This document shows, piece after piece, positions 9,338 to 17,435 of a DNA stretch of 64,000 nucleotides. The notes under the pieces are model-generated. The model worked only from the letters and a program-made list of their open reading frames with translations, searched no databases and was not told the origin of the DNA. Every line of letters begins with the position of its first letter. The first letter of the stretch is position 1. This stretch comes from Pseudarcicella hirudinis (GTDB taxonomy: Bacteria > Bacteroidota > Bacteroidia > Cytophagales > Spirosomataceae): assembly GCF_900115665.1 (NCBI RefSeq), contig NZ_FOXH01000007.1:1-64000 (forward strand), in the 5' to 3' direction. The translations under genes and the position numbers were made by a program.

Positions 9338-9471
9338 TTTAATGGTGTAAAATAATCAACCTTTACCTTCCCGCACTCTTTCATCAGACGATTCACAATT
9401 CTTTGGACAATGCCTTGCTCCGCTGCTATGCCATAACCAGAATTTTCATTAATTATCAGGATATATCTCAT
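9334..9471 (-). CDS. Tiny ORF of 45 residues, first of a coupled trio
   Basis: MRYILIINENSGYGIAAEQG..., ending VDYFTPLK, with its stop inside the ATGA shared with the next ORF. The start at 9471 gives a beta strand followed by an amphipathic helix (IVQRIVNRLMKEC), as in the first beta-alpha unit of glycosyltransferase-like or other Rossmann proteins. It is either a small protein or the remnant of a larger gene. It lies 123 bp downstream of the AraC-type regulator stop on the same strand. Confidence 0.35.
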   Translation of the reverse strand: MRYILIINENSGYGIAAEQGIVQRIVNRLMKECGKVKVDYFTPLK

Positions 9472-9594
9472 CTGACATTCATTATTAATATTGTACCTAA
9501 GTAAGAAACATAATCTGCTGTTTGAAAAATGTTTTTCTTATACCCTACTAATACCAGTAGAATATTACCATAAAAGCCTTTACTATAATGATCA

Positions 9595-10407
9595 TCATAT
9601 CAGATCAGAAGGCGAACAATTATATTTTTGCTTAAAAAAGCGTGTAAAAGTTCCGGGATGCCTGAAACCTACTTTATAAGCCACCTCAGTAACAGAATAC
9701 TGACTTGTTTTTAGCAAATCAATCGCCTTGGTAAGTCTGGCCTTTTGAATGTATTGATATGGACTGTCGCCAGTCACGTTTTTGAATACCGTTTTAAACT
9801 TAGTCATACTCATTCCTACTTTATCAGCCATTTGCTGTATTGAATATCGTGACTTGGTTAAGTTGGCAGTAATGAGCAATAACAACTGTTCGATTTTCCT
9901 GACATCTTCCGGAAAAATAGTTTCAATAGAAAAAAGCTCTTCTGCAAAATGGAAGAGGAAGGTTTGTCCCCACAGTATAAGAAAGCTTTGTTTCTGCGTT
10001 ACACATTTATAGTTCACCTCAAAATCATCAATTAGTTTCTGAGCCAAAACAGAATAACGCTCGATATTTATACGTAATTCACTTAAATTGTTTCCCAACT
10101 GGGATTCCATATTGTTAGCTAAATAAGATAAGTGCTGGAGGTTTATGTAAAAACCAAAATAACAGAATTTACTATCTGAGGAATTCTGTTTTTTATTACG
10201 TACATTAGTGATAATGACAACGATTGCTTTTGGATTATTTAAGCAGGGTGTATTTATCTGAAACGGAAGCATTGCTTTAGTATCAGAAATATACCCAAAC
10301 CAACAATCATTATTGATGTTGATCATATCACAGAAGATACTATCACGTTTCCATTCATCTGAAGAAAGATCAGTGAATTCAAAATTTAAGGTAATGTTAT
10401 CGTACAT
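9595..10407 (-). CDS. AraC-family transcriptional regulator
   Basis: 270 residues. The C-terminal ~95 residues form the double helix-turn-helix AraC/XylS DNA-binding domain: first helix pair SIQQMADKVGMSMTKFKTVFK, then SVTEVAYKVGFRHPGTFTRFFKQKYNCSPSD, the second being the most conserved stretch of the family. The N-terminal ~170 residues are a divergent sensor domain with no recognised ligand signature. It is transcribed away from the LytTR regulator at 10589; the 181-bp intergenic region would hold both promoters. The regulator call is certain; its targets, perhaps the small ORFs downstream, are unknown. Confidence 0.9.
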   Translation of the reverse strand: MYDNITLNFEFTDLSSDEWKRDSIFCDMININNDCWFGYISDTKAMLPFQINTPCLNNPKAIVVIITNVRNKKQNSSDSKFCYFGFYINLQHLSYLANNMESQLGNNLSELRINIERYSVLAQKLIDDFEVNYKCVTQKQSFLILWGQTFLFHFAEELFSIETIFPEDVRKIEQLLLLITANLTKSRYSIQQMADKVGMSMTKFKTVFKNVTGDSPYQYIQKARLTKAIDLLKTSQYSVTEVAYKVGFRHPGTFTRFFKQKYNCSPSDLI

Positions 10408-10534
10408 CTATTAGCAGTTATTATATATATTATCATGGGTTACCTTTTATCAACAGGCACTTAGCAATTCAGACAAATTGTTTGACAAAAATGTCTTTTA
10501 TACTGCTAAGTAAACTACTGAACCAAAATATATT

Positions 10535-10563
10535 GGTGATTTTTGTCGTTTTTTGGGTGATTT
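10535..10563 (+). promoter_or_regulatory. Direct repeat with 21-bp period, candidate LytTR binding site
   Basis: GGTGATTT occurs at 10535-10542 and again at 10556-10563, exactly 21 bp apart, 26 bp before the start of the LytTR response regulator gene. LytTR proteins classically bind two ~9-bp direct repeats spaced two helical turns apart, so autoregulation is plausible. Confidence 0.45.
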
Positions 10564-10588
10564 ATGAACAATAACTACCTATTAAAAT

Positions 10589-11278
10589 ATGTCATATATT
10601 ATTGTTGAAAATGATTTTCTGTATGCAGAAAGAATTAAGGTAATTCTTGCTGAGGCATTTGGCGCCGATGATATCTACGTATTTGACAATGTGAAAGAGA
10701 CCCTGGCATTCTGCCAAAACCATACTCCTGAAATTATTATCTGCGATATTTTCCTGGAAGGAAACAAGACAGGTCTTGATTTACTGGACGTCTTGCGTGA
10801 TCAGCATATTCCGATCGTTATGATGACCTCATCTGTCAGTCCGGAGTTTTATGAGATAGCCAAACAGATAAAGCATGTTAATTACTTAATCAAGCCAATC
10901 CAGGCTCTTTCATTAATATCTACCATAGAAAAGCTGCTGAATGAAACCGGTACATCTCCAAAGGAAGACGGGTTATTTGTGAAGGGCAACCATAATAAGC
11001 ATATTAAAGTACTTTTTGATGAAATATTATGGATAGAAAGTGAAGGGAACTATTCTACCATTGTTACAAAAACAAAAAAATACACCCTTAAACAGCCCTT
11101 AAAAAACCTGATAGTAGTTTTAGATGATCGATTTGAAAGATGTCACCAGCGGTACCTCGTTAATTTAAATCTTATCAACTCCCATTCTCAGGATCTGTTA
11201 CATATTGAAAGTTTTACAATACCTCTTGGCCGGACATTCAGATTAAAAATTCTGGATCGGCTGGCAGCGAAGAAATAA
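10589..11278 (+). CDS. LytTR-family response regulator
   Basis: 229 residues. The N-terminal receiver domain (about 1-120) has the phospho-acceptor Asp53 in IICDIFLEG, the acidic pocket residues E7/D9, the switch Thr/Ser in MMTSS and the Lys in YLIKPI. The C-terminal LytTR DNA-binding domain (about 128-227) shows DEILWIESEGNYSTIVT, LKNLIVVLDDRFERCHQRYLVNL and a basic IPLGRTFR end. It lies 102 bp upstream of a TPR sensor kinase on the same strand, its likely partner. Start MSYIIVEND fits the first receiver strand. A 21-bp-period direct repeat just upstream may be its own binding site. Confidence 0.92.
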   Translation: MSYIIVENDFLYAERIKVILAEAFGADDIYVFDNVKETLAFCQNHTPEIIICDIFLEGNKTGLDLLDVLRDQHIPIVMMTSSVSPEFYEIAKQIKHVNYLIKPIQALSLISTIEKLLNETGTSPKEDGLFVKGNHNKHIKVLFDEILWIESEGNYSTIVTKTKKYTLKQPLKNLIVVLDDRFERCHQRYLVNLNLINSHSQDLLHIESFTIPLGRTFRLKILDRLAAKK

Positions 11279-11380
11279 ATTTTGTTTTCAGTTACCCCGA
11301 GCCTAAGCAAACCCCACAAACACCTCCATAGTCAAGGGATCTGTAAAATTTATTTAAACCGAAACTAAGCTTATCAATGT

Positions 11381-13303
11381 ATGAGAAAATGTAAATCCGC
11401 AATCCATGTCCTCATTTTTACCATCGTTTATCTGATCTCTTCTGAGGGAATCTGTCAATACATTCCATTTCAGGATATTACCGTAGTAACCAATGTTGAT
11501 AGCCTTGAAAGGCTAATGAAGAAGCAGAGTGGTCAGCAAAAACTATTAAGTCAGTTAAGTCTTGAGAAAAGTTATCAGAATTGGTTTCGCGAAAAAAGCA
11601 GAGAGCCTTTCGCCCCGGAGAAAAACAGTTTTAATAATTTTCCAGCTTTACGTAGTCATCTTTCCTATTTTCTGGCATTAAATACCCGAAATCAAAATGA
11701 TTTCAAAAATTCATTCCCATTGGCATTAAAAGCCTATCGTGAATATAAAACACATAAAGATACCACAGGCATGATTCATGCATTATTGCTTATGGGTATT
11801 GTCAGCTTTACAAGTGAAATAAAAGGGGCTATCTACCATCCCCCCTATTTCATGGATGCGTATAAACTAAGTTTAGCAACGCATATCCCGGAAGGAAAAT
11901 TAATGGGAAAATATGCCCGAATCAGACAGTTCGGATCAGATTCACTTCGTTTTCATTTGCCGGAAATTATAAAGCTTTGTCGTGAAGCACTGCTTGATAT
12001 CCAAAAGAATGGGCATTGTATTTTTCTTAACCCATTGTTCTATAGCACAATCTCTTTTGCATATGGTGAAAACAAGGCATATGGTTTATCCATTCAATAT
12101 CTTATCAAACAAAATAAATTGCTTGAAAGTAAGGGGATTCCGCCCTCTATTCATCACCTGAATAATTTAGCTTATACCTACTTAAAGCTCAAAAAATATC
12201 CTCTTGCCCGTAAATATTATGAAATGGCTTTAAACAGAGTCTATTCTGACAAAAGCTATAATTATTATGAAACTATTTTGTATCTTTTTAATAGCTATCA
12301 TGCTACATTGGTTGCATTGGGTGAATATAAAGAGGCGAGTAAGTATGCCGACAGCATTTATGTATATTCTCAGAAAAATAAAGTTTTTGAGAACAGCAAA
12401 AGCATTAATGAACTGGTAATTAAATATGAGGTAAAAAAAAAGGAAGCGGATGCTCAGCTTCTTCTCAAACAAAAATCAATTGCAGAATATAAGAGTAAGC
12501 TATACCTGGTCAGTGTGCTCTTGCTGCTATTGATTTTTCTCGTTGTTATGGTGGCAACAATAAAATTGAATCAGAGTTATAGAAAAATCAAAATCGCTAA
12601 CCAAGAAATATTACATTTCAATAAGCTAAGAGAGTTCTTCTATAATATTATCGCTCATGATATCAGACAGCCGGTATCTGCTTTTCACGGAGTTTCTGAT
12701 ACAATTATTCATTATTTAAATACAAAAAATTACACTAAGATTTCGACCATTGCACTAGCCGTTGATGAGTCTGCCCAGACGCTTCAGGTTTTATTAGATA
12801 ATTTATTGCAATGGGGAATTTATGGAAGAGAAAAACCCAACAATCCTGAAAATATTTCACTGGATCTTATTATTAATGAAACCCTGAAAATTTACAGATT
12901 TACCATTGACAGGAAGAGTATACATGTCCCTTTACTCTATAATAAAAATCTCATGTTATTTGCTGACAAACATGGCATTTTTGTTGTATTAAGAAACCTG
13001 ATCGGTAATGCAATAAAAAGTATTAAAAACAACGGAAACCTGATTATTGAAGCTTATGATGATTCTCAAAATCAAATTGTTATTAAAATCTCTGATAATG
13101 GGGTCGGGATGGACGAAGATACATTAGCTATCGTCAGACAGGTTTTAAAACAACCTGATTCTGTAAAACCCGGTGAGCGTGGAATGGGCTTAGGACTCTT
13201 TCTGATCGGACATTTTGTCAAACAGAATAATGGCGAAATCGAAGTGCGGAGTTCTTTAAACAAGGGGGCTTCTTTTATCCTTCGCTTTCCTTCTCCTCAA
13301 TAA
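11381..13303 (+). CDS. TPR-containing membrane sensor histidine kinase
   Basis: 640 residues. An N-terminal signal or anchor segment (about 1-27) is followed by a helical periplasmic TPR-like region (about 90-330; LNNLAYTYLKLKKYPLARKY is a clear repeat). Next come one transmembrane helix (about 373-395), a dimerisation domain with the His box FFYNIIAHDIRQP (about 417-430) and a HATPase domain with N box NLIGNAIKS, G1 DNGVGMD and G2 GERGMGLGL. It probably phosphorylates the LytTR regulator encoded just upstream. The signal is unknown. The gene ends in a strong hairpin at 13319-13346. Confidence 0.92.
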   Translation: MRKCKSAIHVLIFTIVYLISSEGICQYIPFQDITVVTNVDSLERLMKKQSGQQKLLSQLSLEKSYQNWFREKSREPFAPEKNSFNNFPALRSHLSYFLALNTRNQNDFKNSFPLALKAYREYKTHKDTTGMIHALLLMGIVSFTSEIKGAIYHPPYFMDAYKLSLATHIPEGKLMGKYARIRQFGSDSLRFHLPEIIKLCREALLDIQKNGHCIFLNPLFYSTISFAYGENKAYGLSIQYLIKQNKLLESKGIPPSIHHLNNLAYTYLKLKKYPLARKYYEMALNRVYSDKSYNYYETILYLFNSYHATLVALGEYKEASKYADSIYVYSQKNKVFENSKSINELVIKYEVKKKEADAQLLLKQKSIAEYKSKLYLVSVLLLLLIFLVVMVATIKLNQSYRKIKIANQEILHFNKLREFFYNIIAHDIRQPVSAFHGVSDTIIHYLNTKNYTKISTIALAVDESAQTLQVLLDNLLQWGIYGREKPNNPENISLDLIINETLKIYRFTIDRKSIHVPLLYNKNLMLFADKHGIFVVLRNLIGNAIKSIKNNGNLIIEAYDDSQNQIVIKISDNGVGMDEDTLAIVRQVLKQPDSVKPGERGMGLGLFLIGHFVKQNNGEIEVRSSLNKGASFILRFPSPQ

Positions 13304-13318
13304 TTACCTGTATAAATG

Positions 13319-13346
13319 CCTTCGTTTGCTGAAATACAAACGAAGG
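13319..13346. terminator. Hairpin between convergent genes
   Basis: CCTTCGTTTG (13319-13328) and CAAACGAAGG (13337-13346) form a perfect 10-bp stem with an 8-nt loop. It lies between the sensor kinase and the convergent LRR lipoprotein gene and probably terminates one or both. The T tract is weak. Confidence 0.6.
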
Positions 13347-13388
13347 TGGGATAATTTAACAATGTTGTTTCAGAGATAATCAGCATTT

Positions 13389-14285
13389 CTACTGGCAAAC
13401 CTTATAGGAAGCTGTATCATCTTTAAACCATTGACTATTTGGTTGAGAAAGGCTGTTCACACAGATGGTCTGAATATTATTTGAAGTACAGGACATATAA
13501 CTTAACTGTGTGTTTTGGCTGACATTCATATTCGTTAAACTATTGTGCTCGCATTTTAAAAATTGTAATTCATTATTCTTACTTACATCCAAACTCGTTA
13601 ATTTGTTGGAGTAACAGTATAATTCCTTTAATGCAGAACTCTTACTTAAATCTATGCTTATCAATCTGTTATAAGCAAAATCCAAGTATGTTAAGGCAAT
13701 ATTTGTACTGAGGTTCAGAGTTGTAAGTTTGTTATTGGAACAGATTAATCGGGTCAAATTGACAAAAGCGCCAATACCTTGCAAATTCGATATACTATTA
13801 CCACTTACATTTAAGGTAGTTACTTTCAAGGCATTTGCTTTCAACAAGACACCGTTTTGAGCATCATCAATTTTAAGATTGACTAAGGCTCTCTCAAAAT
13901 TTACATCCGGAATAGCAACATACGAGGAACCAACGCCTGTTGTAATATTAAAGTTAGCTGAGGAGGAAGCCCTCTTGCTGTCAAAAGCAATTACCCGGCC
14001 TTCTATCTTAACCTTATTACCTGCATTCTTAATTATATAGGTAGTATCTGTAAGATTTTTCACTAAGGTGTCTTTATACACAACGGTGTAAGTTACGGGA
14101 TCTCCGTCAGGGTCTTTGGCTTTTGCCCAGTTTAGTATCACACTAACACTATCTGTAGCTACATTCGGTATTACGGTAAATGAGCCCGGTGCTGAATTAG
14201 GAGAAGTATCATTATTTTTCTTACAGGAAGCAGCAAATACACTCAATAAAAGAGTGAAAGAAAAGAATGGAACTCTGATTTTCAT
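13389..14285 (-). CDS. Leucine-rich-repeat lipoprotein with an Fn3-like domain
   Basis: 298 residues. A type II signal peptide ends at the lipobox AASC (about residue 21), followed by KKNND, so a lipid-anchored outer-membrane or surface protein is likely. A fibronectin-III-like module (about 33-115; WAKAKDPDGDPVTYTVVYKD) precedes LRRs (about 150-285) of the type LTTLNLSTNIALTYLDFAYN and LTSLDVSKNNELQFLKCEHN, as in Bacteroidota internalin-like surface proteins. It probably mediates protein-protein contacts. It is followed on the same strand, further left, only by the convergent kinase gene. Confidence 0.88.
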   Translation of the reverse strand: MKIRVPFFSFTLLLSVFAASCKKNNDTSPNSAPGSFTVIPNVATDSVSVILNWAKAKDPDGDPVTYTVVYKDTLVKNLTDTTYIIKNAGNKVKIEGRVIAFDSKRASSSANFNITTGVGSSYVAIPDVNFERALVNLKIDDAQNGVLLKANALKVTTLNVSGNSISNLQGIGAFVNLTRLICSNNKLTTLNLSTNIALTYLDFAYNRLISIDLSKSSALKELYCYSNKLTSLDVSKNNELQFLKCEHNSLTNMNVSQNTQLSYMSCTSNNIQTICVNSLSQPNSQWFKDDTASYKVCQ

Positions 14286-14460
14286 AAATTTGAGAATTGT
14301 AAAAGGTTATTTGCAGTTATTAATTGTGAAATAGATCCTCAATTAAAATTCCGGAGAAAATAGCTGAAGCCCGGCAGTTGAATTACCGGGCATTCACACT
14401 GATTTTTCCAAATAAAGTAAGAGGTAAGAGAAATTATAATGGTAAGCTGAGATTGAACAT

Positions 14461-14928
14461 TTAAGGATTCACCAGCAACAATTCAACTGTAGTATTACTT
14501 GCCTTAATATAAGGCCCATCAGTTCTTAAGCTTAAAGTTGTTTCTGTCGGTTTAGTAAGAATATTAAATTTCAAAGTGCCTCCTGTTCCGGTAGGAGCGC
14601 CGTCAGTACTGGTCAATGCACTTAATGTTAAAACAGATCCATCTGTTGAAACAGCGTATGTTCCTGTAAACTTCTTTCCATCAAAATCAGTCAAACTTGC
14701 TGCAGGAGGTACACTCAGATCCAGTTTATATTGCGCATATCCCTGCTTTTCGTTTGTCGATTTTGTTTTATCATATTTTACGCCGCCATCCCATTTAACG
14801 ATGCTGGCGGTCCAGACTCTTTTAACTAAATCAGAAACGGAAGGATCTACAGATTTTGACCCGCATCCCGAAAGGATTACCGCCGCACAGAAAGCAAAAA
14901 CACTCAAAAATAAATCTGATTTTTTCAT
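14461..14928 (-). CDS. Small lipoprotein of unknown function (lipocalin-like fold possible)
   Basis: 155 residues. The signal peptide carries a clear lipobox LSGC at about residue 22. The mature part opens with DLVKRVWTASIVKWDGGVKY, shows alternating beta strands (FTGTYAVSTDGSVLTLSAL; ETTLSLRTDGPYI) and fits the small-barrel lipoproteins common in Bacteroidota, where an N-terminal 'WxxxSV' stretch starts the barrel. It is on the same strand as the LRR lipoprotein but 175 bp away. Substrate unknown. Confidence 0.75.
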   Translation of the reverse strand: MKKSDLFLSVFAFCAAVILSGCGSKSVDPSVSDLVKRVWTASIVKWDGGVKYDKTKSTNEKQGYAQYKLDLSVPPAASLTDFDGKKFTGTYAVSTDGSVLTLSALTSTDGAPTGTGGTLKFNILTKPTETTLSLRTDGPYIKASNTTVELLLVNP

Positions 14929-14941
14929 AGATAAACCTTAA

Positions 14942-15600
14942 TTAAGTAATCAATAGTATAAGGGCGATACTGTCTTAAAATTATACAACCTGTAAATTTT
15001 GTTTTTCCAATAGATACTTAACGGGAAACCGTCAAAAAATATTAACCCATCATGTTCAATATGTCCGTTTTGCTAAAAAAAATGTCCTTTATGTTAAGAA
15101 CTTCTTTCCCCTAAAAGAAAAAGCCTGATCCCAAAAGGAAAAGGCTTTCCGCTTAATATTAACACACTAATACATAAATCTATGTCGAGCATATTGCTGA
15201 TATAGATTTTAACCACTCATCAATCGAAAATCCGATACAATATACTCTGTCCGCCATTAAGGCCTTTAATAAATTGAAGGTCTGAGATAAAAGCTATTCA
15301 TATTCATTAAAAATATGTCGAAGCATAACAACGGATCTCATTTATTCAGAGAAAAGAGGGCAAGAGAGGAGTCATCACTCTGCCCTCTGTAAACACCAAA
15401 ATGAAACCTCCTACAGAAACATCTTGCATTCCGGGCAAAAGTACCCGGCTTTGCAGTAATTTTACAAATCCGGATCCATAATAAGTCTTTTGTGTTATAA
15501 GAAAAGACTTTTCGGCTAATAATGATCTCCAAAACAATATCCTGGATCAATTTTACAATAAATCTGCGTAAGAATTTATAGTCTCCGATTGGCAACTTCC
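14942..15600. other. Non-coding stretch left of the integrated element
   Basis: No convincing gene. The ORF at 15338-15595 (minus) has unusual composition and overlaps an alternative frame of similar length. A hairpin AAAGCCT/AGGCTTT lies at 15120-15148. An 8-bp inverted repeat AGAGGGCA/TGCCCTCT lies around 15355-15388. Confidence 0.45.
15120..15148. terminator. Terminator-like hairpin
   Basis: AAAGCCT (15120-15126) pairs with AGGCTTT (15142-15148), flanked by A-rich sequence on the left. It is not adjacent to an obvious gene end, so its role is uncertain. Confidence 0.35.
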
Positions 15601-15625
15601 GTAAGGCTACAGGAGAGATTATGGA

Positions 15626-15718
15626 ATGAAAAAGAAAGTCTTTAGACTCGATGAATTGAGCAATATGCTGATCTTAAAACGGGAAGTTGATACTGCAACT
15701 CTTGTCTGCAAAAGTTAA
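15626..15718 (+). CDS. Possible 30-residue peptide gene
   Basis: MKKKVFRLDELSNMLILKRE..., ending LVCKS, preceded at 15611-15616 by AGGAGA, one of the few purine-rich ribosome-binding-like sites in the window. The MKKKxFRLD start resembles leader regions of Bacteroidota ribosomally made peptides, with one Cys and several Thr near the end. No modification or transport gene lies nearby. It could equally be a gene remnant or chance. Confidence 0.25.
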   Translation: MKKKVFRLDELSNMLILKREVDTATLVCKS

Positions 15719-15757
15719 GATACGGCTAGGAAGGGAGCCATAAAACATGACTAAAAC

Positions 15758-15797
15758 AAAAAAGCCCGACAATCTGCAAAGATTATCAGGCTTTTTT
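15758..15797 (-). terminator. Original tRNA-Asp terminator, now separated from the tRNA
   Basis: AAAAAAGCC (15758-15765) pairs with GGCTTTTTT (15789-15797), with inner AATC/GATT pairing. Read on the minus strand it directly follows the truncated tRNA-Asp copy, so it was the native terminator before the element inserted. Confidence 0.7.
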
Positions 15798-15801
15798 GTT
15801 T

Positions 15802-15856
15802 TCAGCGGTCCGGACGGGACTCGAACCAGCGACCCCATGCGTGACAGGCATGTATT
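15802..15856 (-). repeat. attL: 55-bp duplicate of the tRNA-Asp 3' half
   Basis: It matches 37069-37123 with a single mismatch (A instead of C in the T-stem, CGAACCAGCG against CGAACCCGCG) and stops at the anticodon-stem boundary (GTATT). The mismatch breaks a T-stem pair, as expected for a copy not under selection. It is not a functional tRNA. Confidence 0.92.
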
Positions 15857-15964
15857 GTTTGTTTTTATTTATATTGTTATATTTTTAAATATCTGATTTT
15901 TAAACATTTATATTTGTTTATTATTTTAGCTATTTGTATTTAATTGTATTTTTTTGCTACATTT

Positions 15965-15984
15965 GTTTAAACTATGTTTAAACC
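15965..15984 (+). repeat. Left copy of a 20-bp arm-type-like site
   Basis: GTTTAAACTATGTTTAAACC, two GTTTAAAC palindromes. It is identical to 36983-37002 in the same orientation, 108 bp inside attL and just before the integrase start. Confidence 0.65.
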
Positions 15985-16004
15985 ATATAAATCAAAAATT
16001 GTAA

Positions 16005-17213
16005 ATGGCTTCTATTGATGTGCTTTTGTACACCTCCAAAGTATTAAAAAATGGGGAACATCCTATTATGGTTCGATTGATTAAAGACCGAAAACCTAAA
16101 TATATCTCTGTGGGTATGAGTTGCTCCAAAGCAATGTGGGATGATAAGAAAAATTTACCTGCTAAAAAACATCCTCTTGCCACTGAAATGATTATTAAAA
16201 TTGAGAAAACAAAAACTGATGCAAGGCGACTTTTGATGCAGTTAGAGGATGAAAAGGCAAGTTTTACTGCTGAAGAATTCACCAAGAAACTTAAAAACCA
16301 AAGTAAACGTATAACAGTACTTCAGTTTCTCGATGAGGTAATAACTGACCTGATGAAAGCAGATAAGGTAGGCAATGCAAACGTTCATAAAAATTTAAAG
16401 AAAGTACTTGAGCGTTTTAGAAATCAAAAAGACTTCACTTTTTCCGAATTAGATGGTTCTTTTTTGCGAAGGTTTGAGCAAGATTTCAGAGAAAGAGGTG
16501 TTTCTGAGGTTTCTATGAGTGTACACTTTCGTACTTTGAGAGCCTTGTACAATAGAGCAGTAGTAGTAGATTTTGCCAAGAAGGAAGCAGACCCTTTTGT
16601 TGATTACAAAATCTCTAAATTCAACACTAAAACGCAGAAAAGAGCTATCAAAAAAGAGGATATTGTCAAAATAGCTTCTCTCAAAATTGAAAAAGGAACG
16701 AGACTTTATGATTCTCAAAACACTTTTCTTTTTAGCTATTATTGTTCTGGAATCAACATTAGTGACATTATCGAGCTTGAGTGGACGAATATATCCCCAG
16801 ATGGTTTGATGGAGTACGAGCGAAACAAAACTCACCAACGTCAAGTGGTGCAACTCTTACCACCCGCTAAAGAAATACTCGCATACTATCAAAAATATAA
16901 CGTAGGAGACTATATATTCCCGTATCTTGATAAGTCGAAACATAAAACTATTCCTCAAATTACCAATCGTATTAAGAAAGTAACAAAGCAGATAAACCAA
17001 GATTTGAAAGTGCTAGCAGAAATGGCAGGAATTGAAGCTAACTTAACAACCTACGTAGCGAGACACACGTTCGCAACGGTTTTGAAGAGAAGCGGGGTCG
17101 AAATTAGTAAGATTAGTGAACTGATGGGGCATGAATCAGAGAAGGTGACAAAGGTTTACCTCGATTCATTCGAAAATGATGAACTGTATGAGGCTACTTT
17201 AAATTTATTGTAA
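16005..17213 (+). CDS. Tyrosine recombinase/integrase of the element
   Basis: 402 residues, the usual length for Bacteroidota phage-type integrases. An N-terminal arm-binding domain (about 1-90, IDVLLYTSKVLKNGEHPIMVRL) and a SAM-like core-binding domain (about 100-190) precede the catalytic domain. Catalytic residues are visible in RHTFA (Arg and His), MGHES (His) and KVYLDSF (Tyr), with a Lys in NKTHQRQ. The position of the first catalytic Arg reads CSGINISDI, with Asn where many relatives have Arg; this resembles the IntDOT-type group, which also lacks it. It lies beside attL and runs convergently to the RtcR-like gene. It should catalyse excision and integration at the tRNA-Asp core. Confidence 0.93.
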   Translation: MASIDVLLYTSKVLKNGEHPIMVRLIKDRKPKYISVGMSCSKAMWDDKKNLPAKKHPLATEMIIKIEKTKTDARRLLMQLEDEKASFTAEEFTKKLKNQSKRITVLQFLDEVITDLMKADKVGNANVHKNLKKVLERFRNQKDFTFSELDGSFLRRFEQDFRERGVSEVSMSVHFRTLRALYNRAVVVDFAKKEADPFVDYKISKFNTKTQKRAIKKEDIVKIASLKIEKGTRLYDSQNTFLFSYYCSGINISDIIELEWTNISPDGLMEYERNKTHQRQVVQLLPPAKEILAYYQKYNVGDYIFPYLDKSKHKTIPQITNRIKKVTKQINQDLKVLAEMAGIEANLTTYVARHTFATVLKRSGVEISKISELMGHESEKVTKVYLDSFENDELYEATLNLL

Positions 17214-17279
17214 GAAATATCGGACGAACAAGCAAATATAAAACTTAGGTCTATGTTCTTGTAGATTGTTTAATTAGAT

Positions 17280-17324
17280 ATTTCTTTCAATTGTCCAGAC
17301 AGTGTCTGAACAATTGAAAGAAAT
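17280..17324. terminator. Long hairpin between convergent integrase and regulator genes
   Basis: ATTTCTTTCAATTGT (17280-17294) pairs perfectly with ACAATTGAAAGAAAT (17310-17324), with an inner CAGACA/TGTCTG stem. Probably a bidirectional terminator. Confidence 0.6.
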
Positions 17325-17435
17325 GCAATCTTACTATTCAAAAACCCTACTTTTACGCTTGAGTTTTTATCATTTTATGATACTAATTCAATTTAAAAAC
17401 TCATGGTCAATTGTAGCAATATAAATTTACGGTAA

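Noticed and set aside
15338-15595. 85-codon minus-strand ORF left of the element
   Set aside because: It overlaps an equally long ORF in another frame, has no domain and contains an inverted repeat.
15802-15856. A second tRNA gene
   Set aside because: Only the 3' half is present, and a T-stem pair is broken. It is the attL duplicate.
16449-16853. 134-codon minus-strand ORF inside the integrase gene
   Set aside because: It lies fully antisense to an integrase with all family motifs.
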